Shown here piece by piece: positions 24,101 through 34,157 of a stretch of DNA of 64,000 nt (the stretch's first letter is position 1; every line of letters begins with the position of its first letter). The stretch covers positions 26,042,068-26,106,067 of the forward strand of contig JAOANR010000014.1 in NCBI GenBank assembly GCA_030278955.1. Reading direction: 5' to 3'. The notes under the pieces are model-generated. The model did no database searches and was not told the origin of the DNA. It saw nothing but the letters and a program-made list of their open reading frames with translations. This stretch comes from Hygrophila difformis (taxonomy: Eukaryota > Streptophyta > Magnoliopsida > Lamiales > Acanthaceae). The position numbers and the translations under genes are program-made.

Positions 24101-25442
24101 TAATCTATGGATGGCCTGAACCATTATACATTTATCCCAAGAAAACCGAAACAAAGAAAGAGTTATCATATATAACTTTGAGCAATTGAGCATCCACAAA
24201 TTTCTCAATGTTATTTTGATGCTTTGATAATCTTATCAAACCAGTGGCATGATCCGTTCTGTGTTTGTCACAGATTAAAATTAAAAGTTAATCTCAAAGG
24301 TTAGAATCCATGTCTAGTTACACCTGTCAAAGTCTTTACAAAGTTGCTACTACAATACATTGTTGCTTCAAGTTCTAAAAGAACTTACTTCACTGTCACT
24401 TCTGTGGTGCAGAAAAAACTGAAATCCAATTTTATACACACACACACGGAAAAAAGAAAAAAAAAAATTTACCGAAGTTGCTCCATTCTCCAAAAGAGCC
24501 ATCAGGCTTTCTTCTCTTTCTTTCACCTAATCTAACTGCAGCATTAGAACATGAAAGTGAATTCAGGCAAATAAGGAACACTTCCTGCATTATGGAAGCC
24601 ATACAAGGTCTAACAGACAAACTACCCAAGGGATATCTTAAATGAATTTGAAAACCAAAGGATAGAGGAAACCTTGTCTGAGAAATCTTCGTCGAAGCAC
24701 ATCATTATGCCTCTGCTGCTCGGGTCGATGTCTGGGGCTTAGCTGCCCCAAACTATCAAAGAAATAGCATTTGCATGATACATTTTGTGGAAATACATCA
24801 TGATTCATCCCATCTGTTGCAGGAAATAAGCAATGACATCAAATCTCATCAAAACATCGATGCATATTATGGTCAGCAATCATGATTTCACATATTAATA
24901 TACAACGCGCACGGAATATCTTGGTTTAAAAATATAAGAGTATTAAACATCACCGACTTTCATATACGCGTGCATCTAGTAAAAAATTACGAATCTAGCT
25001 ATTCAAATAACCAGGAACAGCATTCCAAAGCTCTAGAGCGGAAGAAAGAGATAAGGATACCTTCAGCAATTTTGAGATATTCCTTGAGCCTAAGAATTTC
25101 TTCTTTGCGCTGTTTGGCCTATAATTCGAATCAACAAAAGGAAATCCAGAATTACCATTTGCACACGCGAAGGAAGGAATTTCAAGGGCGAAGCGAGAAG
25201 AAAACCTTTCGTTTCCATTTGCTGGCATCTGATTCAAAGTTATTGGTAGCGTCGTTGTTAGTGGGACTTGCAGATGGCGGCGGCAGTGGTGGAGATGGAG
25301 ATGGAGATGGAGGAGGAGGAGGAGGAGGAAGAAGAGGAAGCATAGGGTGACAGGTGGATTGAACAATCGCCATTGCCATAGCGAGCTGGATTGAAGGATC
25401 GAAGTCGGCATTCAGTTGGCTTCCGGAATTCCCCTTCTCCAT
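12142..25442 (-). CDS. PRD2: PRD2 / MULTIPOLAR SPINDLE 1 homologue, meiotic recombination initiation
   Basis: Ten coding exons on the minus strand: 25442-25206, 25118-25061, 24813-24673, 24535-24473, 23433-23354, 23238-23184, 13629-13516, 12807-12630, 12516-12446 and 12332-12142 (TGA). Every junction is GT..AG with matching phase and the total is 1188 bp (395 aa). Recognised stretches include [93 protein letters not shown], and the C-terminal [20 protein letters not shown]. These match the plant family from memory (Arabidopsis At5g57880). In Arabidopsis the protein is required for meiotic DNA double-strand break formation and its loss also gives abnormal meiotic spindles. Residues 38-60 form a Pro/Ser low-complexity stretch. 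Intron 6 (23183-13630) is about 9.55 kb because it holds a full LTR retrotransposon; about 450 bp remain without it. The reading frame itself is intact. Confidence 0.85.
13811..15521 (-). repeat. 3' LTR of the chromovirus
   Basis: 1711 bp, beginning TGTAACACCC and ending GCGGGTATTACA on the plus strand. By eye it matches the other LTR except for the lengths of T runs near 15070-15115 and 15318-15335. Confidence 0.95.
15522..15535 (-). other. Polypurine tract of the chromovirus
   Basis: On the minus strand the purine-rich TAAGGAGGATGGAT lies immediately before the 3' LTR, where plus-strand DNA synthesis would be primed. Confidence 0.7.
15672..20174 (-). CDS. Gag-pol polyprotein of the Ty3/gypsy chromovirus
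   Basis: One uninterrupted 1500-codon ORF. The gag domain lies about residues 50-200, followed by two zinc knuckles: [13 protein letters not shown] (261-273) and [14 protein letters not shown] (279-292). The protease has FDSGAT (380-385). Reverse transcriptase runs about 600-780, beginning with [12 protein letters not shown], but its active site reads FINDIL: residue 716 is Asn (AAC at 18029-18027) where an Asp is expected. RNase H follows with YSDAS (D863) and TDHKSL (D925). The integrase has an HHCC zinc region (HPGG to CPTC), then D1148, D1209 and E1245 in the D,D35E pattern. The C-terminus has FHVSQLKKY and a chromodomain-like [16 protein letters not shown]. It would encode all proteins for replication, but N716 predicts loss of polymerase activity. 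Confidence 0.95.
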   Translation of the reverse strand: MADDDNRQQRIEQLLITLGAVVRQQAEKGESQGETQGDFIEAVNKFQPPRYAGQEDPAKLEGWIESFEKLLEAVECPDERKVGVATFFLTGIANTWWRSQENRQVTWEEFQKSLREQFYPLSLKNAKYGEFISLQQGNRSVQQYYAKFTELLRFAPDLVATEQTKAQKFELGLNKNIRKAFGGKQFTSLQKVYNRAMTVEMVEGHEHKGENSKSAPHDKGKRKIEENKDNHPNQRRNFPRNNWNSTVFRINRNGEPIPAPCRRCYKKHTMQQCPQDDECYRCGLKGHKAVDCRIRLDPSRIRADLRKEDYCPQGPRIGGNNQGQRPPFPNNQRTAGGNPQNPGGPNQGRLNVVNQADMPGAGDVIEGTFEINGYKVRILFDSGATCSFISRSKLPELGLDNPQEITLRISLPNGTIVSCSKRHEKVPIRICDVEFLANLVEFELQDFDIILGMDWLTRYQANINCSQQKITIYGDNRKRVSFYAEPKKPTTKIVSRVQLATLMRKGNPLYICYLMNLQAEEIDINNIPVVREYPDVFPDDIPGMPPEREIEFTIDLIPGTEPVSKAPYRMAPTEMNELREQLEDLLEKGYIRPSTSPWGAPVLFVRKKDGGLRLCIDYRGLNQVTIKNKYPLPRIDDLFDQLKGAKVFSKIDLRSGYHQLRIAKEDIPKTAFRTRYGHYEFTVMSFGLTNAPAVFMSLMNNVFRELLDKCVVVFINDILVYSIDKERHEQHLHQVLQTLRNHKLYAKLSKCDFWLDKVAFLGHIVSAEGISVDPAKVSAVKDWPVPTSQTEIRSFLGLAGYYRRFVKDFSKIARPLTQNLKKGSKVIWTPECEIAFQTLKEMLTTAPILTLPTEDGDFEVYSDASKFGLGCVLMQQGKVIAYASRQLKPHEENYPTHDLELAAVVFALKIWRHYLYGRRCNIYTDHKSLKYIYTQKELNMRQRRWLELMKDYDLGITYHEGKANKVADALSRKTRPLDNTRILPPTLYMELARLGIELVHKDTPAQQIHSMTIQPTIFDEIRNGQPGDVKLERIKTKIAQGGAIGFQIHEDGTIRFKGRWCIPKTCENLKRRILEEGHETPYSVHPGGDKLYKDLSKVFWWPRMKREVAEFVEKCPTCQKVKPDRRKPLGLVKPLEIPEWKWDSISMDFVSGLPKTPKGNDKIWVIVDRLTKTAIFIPMKETWSMDQLARSYIENVVRRHGIPQDIVSDRDSRFVSTFWTKLQQAFGTKIKMSTAFHPTTDGQTERTIQTLEDMLRACVLDFKGSWEKYLPLIEFSYNNSYHASIGMAPFEALYGRKCRSPLCWTKSENPIPVGPQLIEETIGIVEQIRLKMKAAQDRQKTYADQKRRDGEYEVGDKVLLKVSPMKGVMRFGKRGKLSPRYIGPFDIIARVGTLAYRLDLPEELSRVHNVFHVSQLKKYQHDSKRVVQPDLIELDKDLTYEERPVRILDTKERATRRKVIRMVKVQWSNHDENDATWETEAEMQGKYPELFLQHDTAMGT
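20446..20997 (-). CDS. Extra coiled-coil ORF between primer site and gag
   Basis: This 183-codon ORF ([18 protein letters not shown] at its start) lies 0.18 kb inside the 5' end of the retrotransposon, upstream of and separate from gag-pol, on the same strand. It is very rich in Glu, Lys, Arg and Leu with heptad-like spacing over about residues 10-125, so a long coiled coil is likely. The tail is basic and Pro/Ser rich ([14 protein letters not shown]). It has no zinc knuckle and no similarity to gag that I can see. Additional ORFs upstream of gag are known in some plant retroelements (for example Ogre). I do not know a function for this one, and how it would be translated relative to gag is not visible. 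Confidence 0.65.
   Translation of the reverse strand: MGDNNRIAELVPELVRELIKTSERERARAEHLSTKNDQLRNRLALEATTHINEELILENKYKDEYDRRVLAETEKEELDHLCAEQVEEIDELKEELKNTKEQVSLHLDTIRRLNKEIAYMERRGHKVNKFYRDLTVDLRRLPGSSAQGARAEESDPDEDVVCLRQRTPSPVYHRASPPRGAQY
21176..21189 (-). other. Primer binding site, initiator tRNA-Met
   Basis: The minus strand reads TGGTATCAGAGCCC three bases inside the 5' LTR. TGGTATCAGAGC is the complement of the 3' end of plant initiator tRNA-Met, the usual primer of plant Ty3/gypsy elements. Confidence 0.9.
22295..22302 (-). promoter_or_regulatory. LTR TATA box
   Basis: The minus strand reads CCTATAAATAGCAGG, a canonical plant TATA box inside the 5' LTR. Transcription would start about 30 bp further along, near 22265, giving an R-U5 region of about 1.07 kb. 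The same motif lies at 14913-14920 in the 3' LTR, from where it would read out into PRD2 exons 7-10 in the sense direction. Confidence 0.65.
22530..22600 (-). other. tRNA-like segment inside the LTR
   Basis: On the minus strand there is an A-box-like GGTTAGTCAAGTGG, a central CTCATAAC resembling the elongator tRNA-Met anticodon loop, and a B-box-like GTTCAAACCC (22543-22534). The acceptor stem does not pair well, so it is not an intact tRNA. The identical segment lies at 15150-15220 in the other LTR. Confidence 0.4.
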
Positions 25443-25612
25443 TTTCACAGAAGAATTTGATTCATTGGTTGTGGGCGGGAATGGAGTTTTTGTCTTTGTA
25501 CGGAATTCGCGAATGGGATCACAGAGGAAGTACTACAAAATTAATAAGCTGGAATTAGTAGTGGAGGGTATTTATAACAGTAAATTTATACTACTCCATA
25601 TACTAGTAGTAC

Positions 25613-26553
25613 TAGGGGTGAAAGTCAGGCGGATATTATCCGCCCGATCCGACGCCGTATTCGACTATATTTGAATCCTAATTCGAATTTTTATATCCGG
25701 CGGATACGGGACAAGATATAGATTGTAAATATCCACCCGTATCCGAAAAATCCGAATATAATGCGGATATTATCCGTATTTTCTATCCGAATATCCGAAA
25801 ATTTATATGTATTTATACATGTATAATATAATATACTTCCCCCGTTTTTATATAGTTGTAACATTTGCATAGTTGTTACTATTCACTGAGTAACTATGAT
25901 TCAAATTTTTAATACAGTTATACAAGATAAAACATACTCAAGTGGGATCTTGTTAGATTCGTTTAATAGTGTAGTTTTAGAATATCAAATTTTTATAATT
26001 TTTACTTTTACACAATTTGAGATATTAAACGTTAAAAATGTACATTGGATAACGTGAAATGTAGGAATATTACAATTTTTAAAAAACGGAGGGAGTATTA
26101 TATTAACTAGAAAATAAATAAGTAATACTATATGTATAAATATAATCAAAAGCTTGAAAGTCATATGTAATTTATTAAATCAAATCATATCAATCAACTC
26201 GACTACATCATTAGGTTCTTTGCACCAAAAATGTTGTATATAACATCTTGTAGTGATATTATTTAGATGTTTTGAACGAAATAACTAATAATTTTGGAAA
26301 ATTGTAAAATTTAGTTTAGCTTACATAGTAGTATATTTCGATTTCACTTAAAAAATTATAAAAAATTAAAATTTAGTAATTATAAGATTATCCGAGTTAA
26401 AATCCGAATCCGTCTCGTATCCGTTTCCCGAAATATTCGAATTCGTATTTGTATCCGGCCTATTCATATCCGATTCCATATTCGACAAAAAAAATATGGG
26501 ATAGGATACGGGATGAGTATTATCCGCCCGTATCCGTCCCGTTTTCACCCCTA
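25613..26553. mobile_element. Non-autonomous hAT element with TATCCG subterminal repeats
   Basis: An exact 8-bp target duplication AGTAGTAC (25605-25612 and 26554-26561) flanks terminal inverted repeats TAGGGGTGAAA / TTTTCACCCCTA. Both subterminal regions carry many TATCCG and GGATA motifs, which in hAT elements serve as transposase-binding repeats. A Stowaway MITE (25834-26097) is nested inside. The element is 941 bp including that insertion. Confidence 0.88.
25834..26097. mobile_element. Stowaway-type MITE, copy 2, nested in a hAT element
   Basis: TA sites flank CTTCCCCCGTTTTTAT at the left and AAAACGGAGGGAG at the right. The interior matches copy 1. Confidence 0.85.
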
Positions 26554-26582
26554 AGTAGTACTAGTATTTTAAAATTGAGTAG

Positions 26583-26848
26583 TACTTCCTCCGTTCTCAT
26601 TTAAATGCTCTCATTACATAGTAGTAATTATTTATTGAGTAACTTTGATCAAATTTTTTGACATAGTTCTATAATATAAAACATAGTCAAGTGAGATATT
26701 GTTAGATTCGTCTAATCACGAGTTTTAGAATATCAAATTTTTATAATTTTTACTTGTGTACAATTTGAGTTATAAACATTTAAAAATATATCTTGAACTG
26801 CGTGAAATACTACAGAAGTTGAGCATTTATACGAGAACAGAGGAAGTA
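26583..26848. mobile_element. Stowaway-type MITE, copy 3
   Basis: TA sites flank CTTCCTCCGTTCTCAT and the right end GAGAACAGAGGAAG. The interior is of the same family. It lies 30 bp to the right of the hAT element. Confidence 0.85.
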
Positions 26849-27268
26849 ATTCCCATTGTATGTATACCCCTAAACAACTGGAGTATATATCAACATGGCC
26901 ATTTATGTACTTGAACACCACCAGTTCGGCTCCTCACCCCTCAAATAATCTCAAACCCACTTTTTCTGATTTATGAATTATTAGTTGCAGTTGATCCGAA
27001 GACGAAAAAAACACATTCTCGCAGTTGATGGAGCAACGGGAGGGGAGGGATGCTTCAATTGATGTAATAACCGAATTTACCGGAGGATGAAGGGCTCGCT
27101 CTACTCAATGGCTTTCACATTGCTTCACCTTTTTTTTTTTTTTTTTTTGTCCTCTTCCTTAAATTTATGTGAAGATAATTAAAAATTTCAACAATTTTTA
27201 TCAATATATATTCTAATCAATCTTTGCCCTAAAATCAAAGACCACAGCAAATAAAAAAGCCTCTCTCT

Positions 27269-28226
27269 ATGTCTACCCCTTTTCTGCCCTCGACCGGCGA
27301 CCCGCCGGACGTCCAGACGCCCCGGTTCTCCTTCTCTTGGAAGGGAGCAGGTAAGCCCTCTTTCAGGGACCTGGTATTGGAAGGAAAAAGTGCTCCTCCG
27401 GCAGATTTGCTTGATCAAGAGGAGGTGAAAAATGGTGTTAAACTAGACTTTATAAATGGAGATCGATTGAAGCCAAGAGTCTCACTTGAAGGAGAGATTA
27501 AGCAGGATTTGGAAACTGAAAGGGAGTTTTGATATGTTGGACCTCGATTAGGGCTTCTTCTTGGTGAAATTCAACAGGATTGTGGATCGTACTAGTGTTC
27601 TCAACAATGGTGTTTGATAGTTACATGACTATAACACCATGGAGTTTGAAAGTTACTTGACTATAACACCATGGAGACCGAACTTCTCTACGTCGTTGGA
27701 AGGTACCCCTCACAGAACCATTGTTTGGGCTCGACTGCCCGGCCTCTGCATGGAGCTATTTTCGGAACAACTTATCAAGAAACTGGCCTGGGGTACAGGC
27801 ACTCCGGTAAGGGTCGACTATATGACAAAGAAGGTGCATAGGGGTAAATATGCTCGTATGTGTGGAAATTGACCTCCGGGAACCCGTGGTCACAAGCATA
27901 CTCATTGAAGATCAATGGCAAAAGATACAATATGAGGGGCTTCATCTACTTTGTTCTTGTTGCCAGCGATATGGTCATGGGGAGGATGGTTGCCCGGAAA
28001 TGAGTGAAAGGATGGCCGGAAAAGTTGGTGAAGGGGATACTGGAAAGGTGGCTGCAGTCGAGGGGGTGAAACAACACCAAAATGGCAATAAAGACAAAGT
28101 GGTTCAGAACACTGTTGACATTCTAAAGGCAGCAGGCATGCAAAAGGAGGGAACAGTGGGTCTGGCCTCCCAGTTCGTTGACCCAATTCTTGGCACGGAA
28201 ATAGCATCAGCGGCACGGAAATACCA
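27269..28226 (+). pseudogene. LINE ORF1 (zinc-knuckle Gag-like) fragment, broken
   Basis: Coding starts at an ATG (27269) after a short 5' segment. Stop codons at about 27530 and frame changes near 27590 and 27865 break it. Recognisable parts are a DUF4283-like segment around RTIVWARLPGLCMELF and a CCHC knuckle CSCCQRYGHGEDGC (about 27954-27995). This is the usual build of ORF1 in plant L1-like LINEs, which binds RNA. No ORF2 follows: after about 28226 the sequence becomes AT rich and unrelated, so the element has lost its 3' part. It is likely of the same broad group as the LINEs at 35 and 42 kb. Confidence 0.7.
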
Positions 28227-28239
28227 ATTCAAATGTACA

Positions 28240-30740
28240 ATCAATCAATTGCAATAACTCAAACCCAACAATTCAAACCGACCATCACGAAATATTTTAC
28301 TTTACATCAAATAATTCATTTTTACAATGTTCAAGATGTATCTCCCAACAACAAGCTTATCCTTGTTCATTTTAGTGAAATGCCCAAATCTTGTGGCTAC
28401 AATTGCTTTTATTTGTCCATCCGACCATATCATCTCCACATCGTCCACAACATCCCTAAAGTATTTAGCCGAGCACTGGAGATCTTGGAATTCTTGTCAT
28501 TCCTCAACCCTATACATTATACAATATACAACACCATCATTATTCAACACGCACCATTTCACCAAAAAGATTCAACATAATTGCTTGTTAAACTTAACAA
28601 CTTTAATGTAAATCTTATAACTTTAATTTCATGGTCCCAAAACTACACTACTTTCCACCATACCAATCAATTTAACATATTCTAAACCAACATCCGAATC
28701 ATCTAACTAAATTTCGCAGTTCCAAAAAATAAACCCTATTCTTTTGGTCAATTTATCTAACACCACAATTATATTACTAACATTCATTTAAAAAATCAAA
28801 ATATTAAGAAAGCTCTACATCCAACCAATATATACAACAAAAAGACCAAAATGATTCAATAATTAACAATATCCAATAATAACACAAAAATTTTTAAAAA
28901 TCCAACACCACCCGTCGGTCACCACCCCCTTCTCTACAAATCCAATAATTTCATCAAATTAGTTTAAAAGGAACGTGCAATCCACCAATAGCTTCCCAAG
29001 AATATGAATTTAAGCTTAAATCAACCAAAACACAAAACATATTTATACCACCCATCGCCCTTCACCCACTTCAAACTTTAAGAGAAATCACAACTCAAAT
29101 CAACAAGAACACAATTAAAGCCACATTTTCAATGTAATCAACAAAGCCATATTAATCTCGGCCAATGCCAAACTTCTACATATCCTAAACTAACATTCAA
29201 ATCTTGTAAATCAAAATTATTGGGAAAAAGAAGAATCTATCAATTCGGCCATTTAATCGAATATCTTGGTTGTATTTTGATATTAGTAACGTTTCATCAA
29301 CAAATATTCCACAAATTCACTCATTTCAACATACAAATCAAGACTCACATGATCAAACACTTCAACACAAATCAAATCAACAAATTCCATATCAAAATTA
29401 CAAACCACTAGAAAACCCAACATAATTCACAACATATTGCAACAAAAAAAAAAAATGACCGAAAGCCCTACCATCGCTCACCGAGGTATCCTCCTCCTCT
29501 TTACTCCTCCTCCTCTTTACTCCTCTTCTTGGATTGCTTCCTCCCACCCGGACCTCCTCATCGTTGCCTTCATTCAAGGTGGTAGAAGGTTCTTCGTTGC
29601 TTGTCATTTCTCCCTTCTACTTTCTCTTTTCGATTGGTTGTTCGGTATTTGGGGGAGATGGGTGCGTGAGTTGTATATTGTATGTGTGAGTTGTGTGGTG
29701 TTGTGATAAGTGAGTTATATTGTGTTTGGTAAAGTAAAGTTTTGTTGCCCTAATGTGGTATTATTTTAAAATGATGTTTGGTAATATGTTAAGTTTGGTG
29801 TGGTAATTTATATAGAATAAGTGTGGTAGTTTATAAAGGGTGGGTGTGGTAAAGTTGTATTGTGTGGTGGGTGTTGGTGTGGTAATGAAGGAAGTACTAA
29901 TGTGGTAATGTTGTGATTATTAGTGTGGTAAACTGTGTAGTCTCCTTTTTCCTTGATGACTTTCATTAGAGATAAATTAAAAAGTGATTAACTTTTGGGA
30001 GATTAGGGGGGTAAACTATGGGTCAAAACTTAAAATAGGGATATACTCTATGTTTTGATGAGGAGTATTTTTAAAATGTAAACTATTTTTAAAAATTATT
30101 ATTGGACCCATTCTGCCCTTGCATTTAACAGTCAAAATTGGAGTTAACGTTAAATTTGGATGGAGTCTAACTTTGTCCAAGTTATGGTAGTTGGAGGGTA
30201 TTTTTTGTCGCAAAAAAAGTTCAAGTTCATAGATGGTCATATTGTTAAAGTTTAGGGGTATAAAATAGAAATTACTCTTTAAAATTTAGGCTTTTGGTTA
30301 TTATCTGAAATTCTTATATTTCCAACAAGTAAAACTAATTTATTTAAAATAATATCATTAAATAAATTTTACAAAGCAAAAAAAAATTGAATAAATTATA
30401 CAAATATAGTGTTATATACTACGGAAAATATTTAAACAGAAATATTTATAAAAATATTATAATTATAATTTATTATATGATGATTATTAAATTTCTTAAA
30501 GTTATTATTATATATTACTATTATTATCATACATACAAAAATATAATTAAATACGAATATAATTTTAAATAAATATGAAACAATATACATTAACGGTAAT
30601 AATTTAAAAAATTAGAGTTTTATTAAATTTTGTTTGAATAAAAAAATTATTTATTCAATTGATGAATTAAAATTAAAATACAAAATGAGGATATAAAACA
30701 TATTTTACAAAATGAGGATATATAAAACCTATTCTAACAT
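28240..30740. other. AT-rich region with a possible decayed minus-strand gene
   Basis: No intact gene. On the minus strand 28500-28295 reads as a coherent stretch of about 65 codons (AKYFRDVVDDVEMIWSDGQ, then KLVVGRYILNIVKM) ending in a stop. 29607-29440 encodes an acidic/basic hydrophilic start (MTSNEEPSTTLNEGNDEE). They could be exons of one lost gene or transposon, but I do not recognise either. 29720-29950 is GT rich with many TGTGGTAA motifs. 30000-30290 resembles a common dispersed repeat. Confidence 0.3.
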
Positions 30741-30749
30741 TGGGATGAA

Positions 30750-31551
30750 GGGCCTGTTCTGTAGACTGTACACTAGCTTTTGGGAGCCTTTTAAAGCTTC
30801 TTTTTAGAAGCTACTTCTTGTAGCATTAAAAATAGAAAATTGTTAGGGTACGACTAACCAATATGACTTGATGTACTGTGGCATTTCCTCACCGTTGATT
30901 AACTTTTTAAATCAACGGGTGAGATGAACTAGAAGGATAAAAAGGTAATTTTTATCATATTACTCCAAAATGTATTTTAATATATTTCAGCGACAACGTA
31001 TATACATTTCGGCGATGTTGAGTAATAGTGACGAGCTATAATATATTTCAGCGACAGACATAGTTTTTTCAGCGACGAATTCTATATATTTCAGCGACAT
31101 CTTATTGTATATTTCAGTGACATGCTATAGTATATTTTAGCGACTTTATAATGTGCATTTCAGCGACTTCTTAAAAGTTTAAACCCCAATTTTTTGGTTT
31201 AATATATTTCAGCGACGAGCTGTGTTAGTTCAGCGATAGACTATATAATATTTTAGCGACATGCCATAGTATTTTTCAGCGACGAGCTCTGTGTATTTCA
31301 GCGATAGACTGTATAATATTTCAGCAACATACCCTAGTATTTTTCAGCGATAACCTTCTGTGTATTTTTCAGCGACTTGATGTTATACATTTTTTGGACA
31401 ACTTTACCATTTTCCATTTTGAACCGTTGGATTTAAATGAACGGTTGGATTTTGTGCCTTGATGTGCTACGGTTTGATTGATTGCATCGTAACTATACCT
31501 TTAAAAACAAAATACTCCCTACAGCTCCAGCTCTGCATGCAGAACAGACCC
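30750..31551. mobile_element. Harbinger/Tourist-like MITE split by another element
   Basis: Inverted ends GGGCCTGTTCTGTAG (30750) and its counterpart ending CAGAACAGACCCG (31552) bracket the CAGCGAC-repeat element at 30842-31499. Without it, about 145 bp of MITE remain. Confidence 0.55.
30842..31499 (+). mobile_element. Unclassified element with an ATTTCAGCGAC minisatellite, copy 1
   Basis: Non-repetitive flanks surround a core (30988-31390) built of more than a dozen degenerate units of ATTTCAGCGAC plus a variable spacer of roughly 15-25 bp. A second copy lies in opposite orientation at 63249-63842, and both flanks align between copies (for example CTTGATGTACTGTGG, ATTACTCCAAAATGTA, TGGATTTAAATGAACGGTTG). 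The outer ends are weakly inverted (GGGTACG). Each flank contains a short palindrome around ACCGTT..AACGG. No coding sequence is seen. Confidence 0.7.
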
Positions 31552-31833
31552 GAAGATGACCGGTAATTTTAAGATACTTGTCTTTTTAGGCCTCATTTGG
31601 ATTGGCTTCTAGACATGTGTTTTTGGCTTTTGTTTTTGTCAAAAGCATTTCTGGTAGAAAAGAGGTATTTGTTTGGGTTTTTGAAAAAAAAAAGTAAAAA
31701 CACCTCGTAAAGCACCTTGAATATTACATTCTCACATTAAACATGTGCATTTTTCATTTCATAGCTAAGATTTTTGTACTCCAGTTAAGTCCCGCGACTT
31801 AGGAGTTCCAATAACCGCCACTACCTCTTTTTT

Positions 31834-31966
31834 TTTGTAAACAGTGACACTCATGTGTCGGCAAATGTGTGTGGGAGCCCAAACCACACTAATACGGGTG
31901 AGGATCGAATGCCCATCCTATGATTGGGAGATGGGGGACTTGACCATGAGGTTATGTCCCCAACCC
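31834..31966 (-). mobile_element. tRNA-derived SINE with intact target duplication
   Basis: A 13-bp target duplication CTACCTCTTTTTT lies at 31821-31833 and 31967-31979. The minus strand gives the head with an A-box-like region (CCTCATGGTCAAG), a degenerate B box (CATTCGATCCTC), the body TGTGGTTTGGGCTCCC and CCGACACATG, then an A tail (poly-T on the plus strand). Confidence 0.8.
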
Positions 31967-32080
31967 CTACCTCTTTTTTCTTTTAATCCGGTTTACTTTT
32001 AATGTTTTAAAATGTCTATATAAGTGAAAAAATTATCAAGAGCCCACTATACCCCATCCTCCCATTATTATATCTCACGT

Positions 32081-32250
32081 TTTTTTTTTTTTTTTTTTAA
32101 AAACAGTGTATCGGTAAAGGTGTGTGGGAGTCCAAATCACATAAATTACAAAGGGGAATAAATGAGAGGGATAGGGGACCGAGTGGGGATCGAACTCCCA
32201 ACCATTAGGTTGGTAGATGGGGAACTTGACCACTACGGTAAGTTCTTAAC
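32081..32250 (-). mobile_element. tRNA-derived SINE, second minus-strand copy
   Basis: A poly-T run (32081-32098), then the same body and a B-box-like GTTCGATCCCC on the minus strand, with ACCGTAGTGGTCAAG as the A-box region. A short repeat TCTCAC on both sides may be part of the target duplication. Confidence 0.7.
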
Positions 32251-32284
32251 CGCGTCTCACATTCCTCTTTTGTCTATTCCAACT

Positions 32285-32774
32285 AGGGGTGGCATCGGGT
32301 CGGGTTTGTCGTGTTCGGATAATCGGTTCGGGTTAGGTCGGGTTCGGGTATAAAATACCCAACCACACTTTTTTTTCTTTTTAAAAATTTAAACAAAAAA
32401 ATATTAAAAAATTTGAATTAATTAAATAATATCACATGGCATTATATTTACACAAATTTAACCAATAACAAATAAATCTAGAATTAAATATTTAATTCAT
32501 CCGTAACAAATATATATGTGAATTAACTACACATTAAAAAAATTACGAACACATATGAAGAGATTTTTAGCAAATACTATTAAGCCCCTGTTCTCTAGGC
32601 CTTAATTTTTCTGGTCTGATCTGAATTTATAAGACCTGGTCTGGTCTGATCTAAATTTGTCTGGTCTGGTCTTTCTGATCTGATTTCATCTGGTCTGGTC
32701 TGGTCTGATCTGAATTGATCTGGTCTGATCTGGTCTGATCTTATTTTATTTATATTTTGATTCTAATTAGATTT

Positions 32775-32810
<36 letters not shown>

Positions 32811-33880
32811 TTAAAAATTAATTTATTATAATACTAGTAACAATAAATTAGTAATTATTAAATAAATAATTTATTAATAAAAGTGATTAGTTTATTATTA
32901 TTACATAATAGTAATAATAATTAATTAATTGTTTTTATTATTATTGTTAATTATTACTACTAATTACTAATATAGTATTTATTAGATATTAGTATTTTCA
33001 ATAATAATTAATTATTAATAGTTAATTAATTATAATTATAATAATAGTTAATAAAATAATAATTATTAAGAGTTAATTAAAACTATTATTATGATTATTA
33101 TTGTTATTATCATTATTATATATTTTAAACATATTTAATGAAAGTATTTAAAATTATATTTTGAAAGTATTTATAATATAAAATATATTAAGAACGTGAC
33201 TAGTATATTTAAATAATATTTTGATGAGCAAAAGAATATTTTTAGAAATATTTTTAAATAACTACAATATAAATAATATTTGTATTGCTATATATTTTTT
33301 TTGCTTTTTATAAAAGAATATTATATATAATTATATAATTTTATTATAATGATCTGATCTGGTCTGGTCTGGTCTGAATGTTTCTGGTCTGGTCTGGTCT
33401 GATCTGATCTGATTTGATCTGGTCTGATCTGAATGTTTCTTATCTGATCTGATCTGATCTGATTTGAAAAAAAAATAAGTAATAAGTCCTGAAAATAAGT
33501 TCTAGAGAACATGGCCTAAATCTATGCAAATGGAGTAATTAATAAATTCTTATATTTTTTTTGGAATAGTTCTATTTGAGAAAGACATAGTGAAAAATAA
33601 TTAATTTGAATAAATATTTGAAAAGATAGTGAAAGAATTCTCATATTTATAAATTAATTAAGTATCAAACTTGATTTTTTATATATCTATTGTAGATGAT
33701 AATTGTGAGAATTTTGTCTAAATGATGACTTGTGGAATTATTAGGAGTTTTTAGTACTTGAAAAAAATTATAGAAAGTGTGGAACGTTTAAAAAAAATTA
33801 AATTAAATTAAAAAAGTCGGGTGCCCAATCGGGTTATTGGGGTCCAAATTTAGGACCCAATACCCGACCCGAATTTTGAT
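32285..33880. mobile_element. Truncated hAT-like element interrupted by a Harbinger-like MITE
   Basis: The left end TAGGGGTGGCATCGGG and GGGTCGGG subterminal motifs at both sides (32285-32360 and 33820-33870) are typical of a plant hAT MITE. The expected right end CCACCCCTA is missing. The MITE at 32584-33516 interrupts it. Confidence 0.5.
32584..33516. mobile_element. Harbinger-like MITE with subterminal CTGGTCTGATCT arrays
   Basis: A TAA target duplication (32581-32583 and 33517-33519) flanks inverted ends GCCCCTGTTCTCTAG and GGCCATGTTCTCTAG (the latter read on the minus strand). Inside each end lies an array of CTGGT and CTGAT pentamers (about 32610-32740 and 33350-33465), in the same orientation on both sides. 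The AT-rich centre contains (ATA)n. Confidence 0.75.
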
Positions 33881-34157
33881 GTGATTGTAATGAGTTTAAA
33901 TTTTTAATTGATTTATTTATGTGAGCTATGTTACTTTAAACACTAATATACCCTTCATTAAATACTAACTATTCCCGCATAAAATATCGTTCGAAAAAGT
34001 TTTGAAACACTATAAGTAGGACAGAGAGAATAATTTTTATTACTTACGATACTATTATGTCAAAATAAATTAAGAAACAACAATGATAAAAAAATAAAAT
34101 GAAAAAATAAATGTCTAATAAATGGAATAGAGGGAGTGTCTTCTACTATGGTATGGA

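Noticed and set aside
24536..24650. Longer version of PRD2 exon 4 (open frame upstream of 24535)
   Set aside because: Its upstream acceptors give the wrong phase; the TGCAG acceptor at 24536 restores phase and the family motif.
30988..31390. CRISPR-like regularly spaced repeat
   Set aside because: Spacing and units are degenerate, spacers are not unique fixed-length sequences, and the context is plant DNA; treated as a minisatellite within a mobile element.
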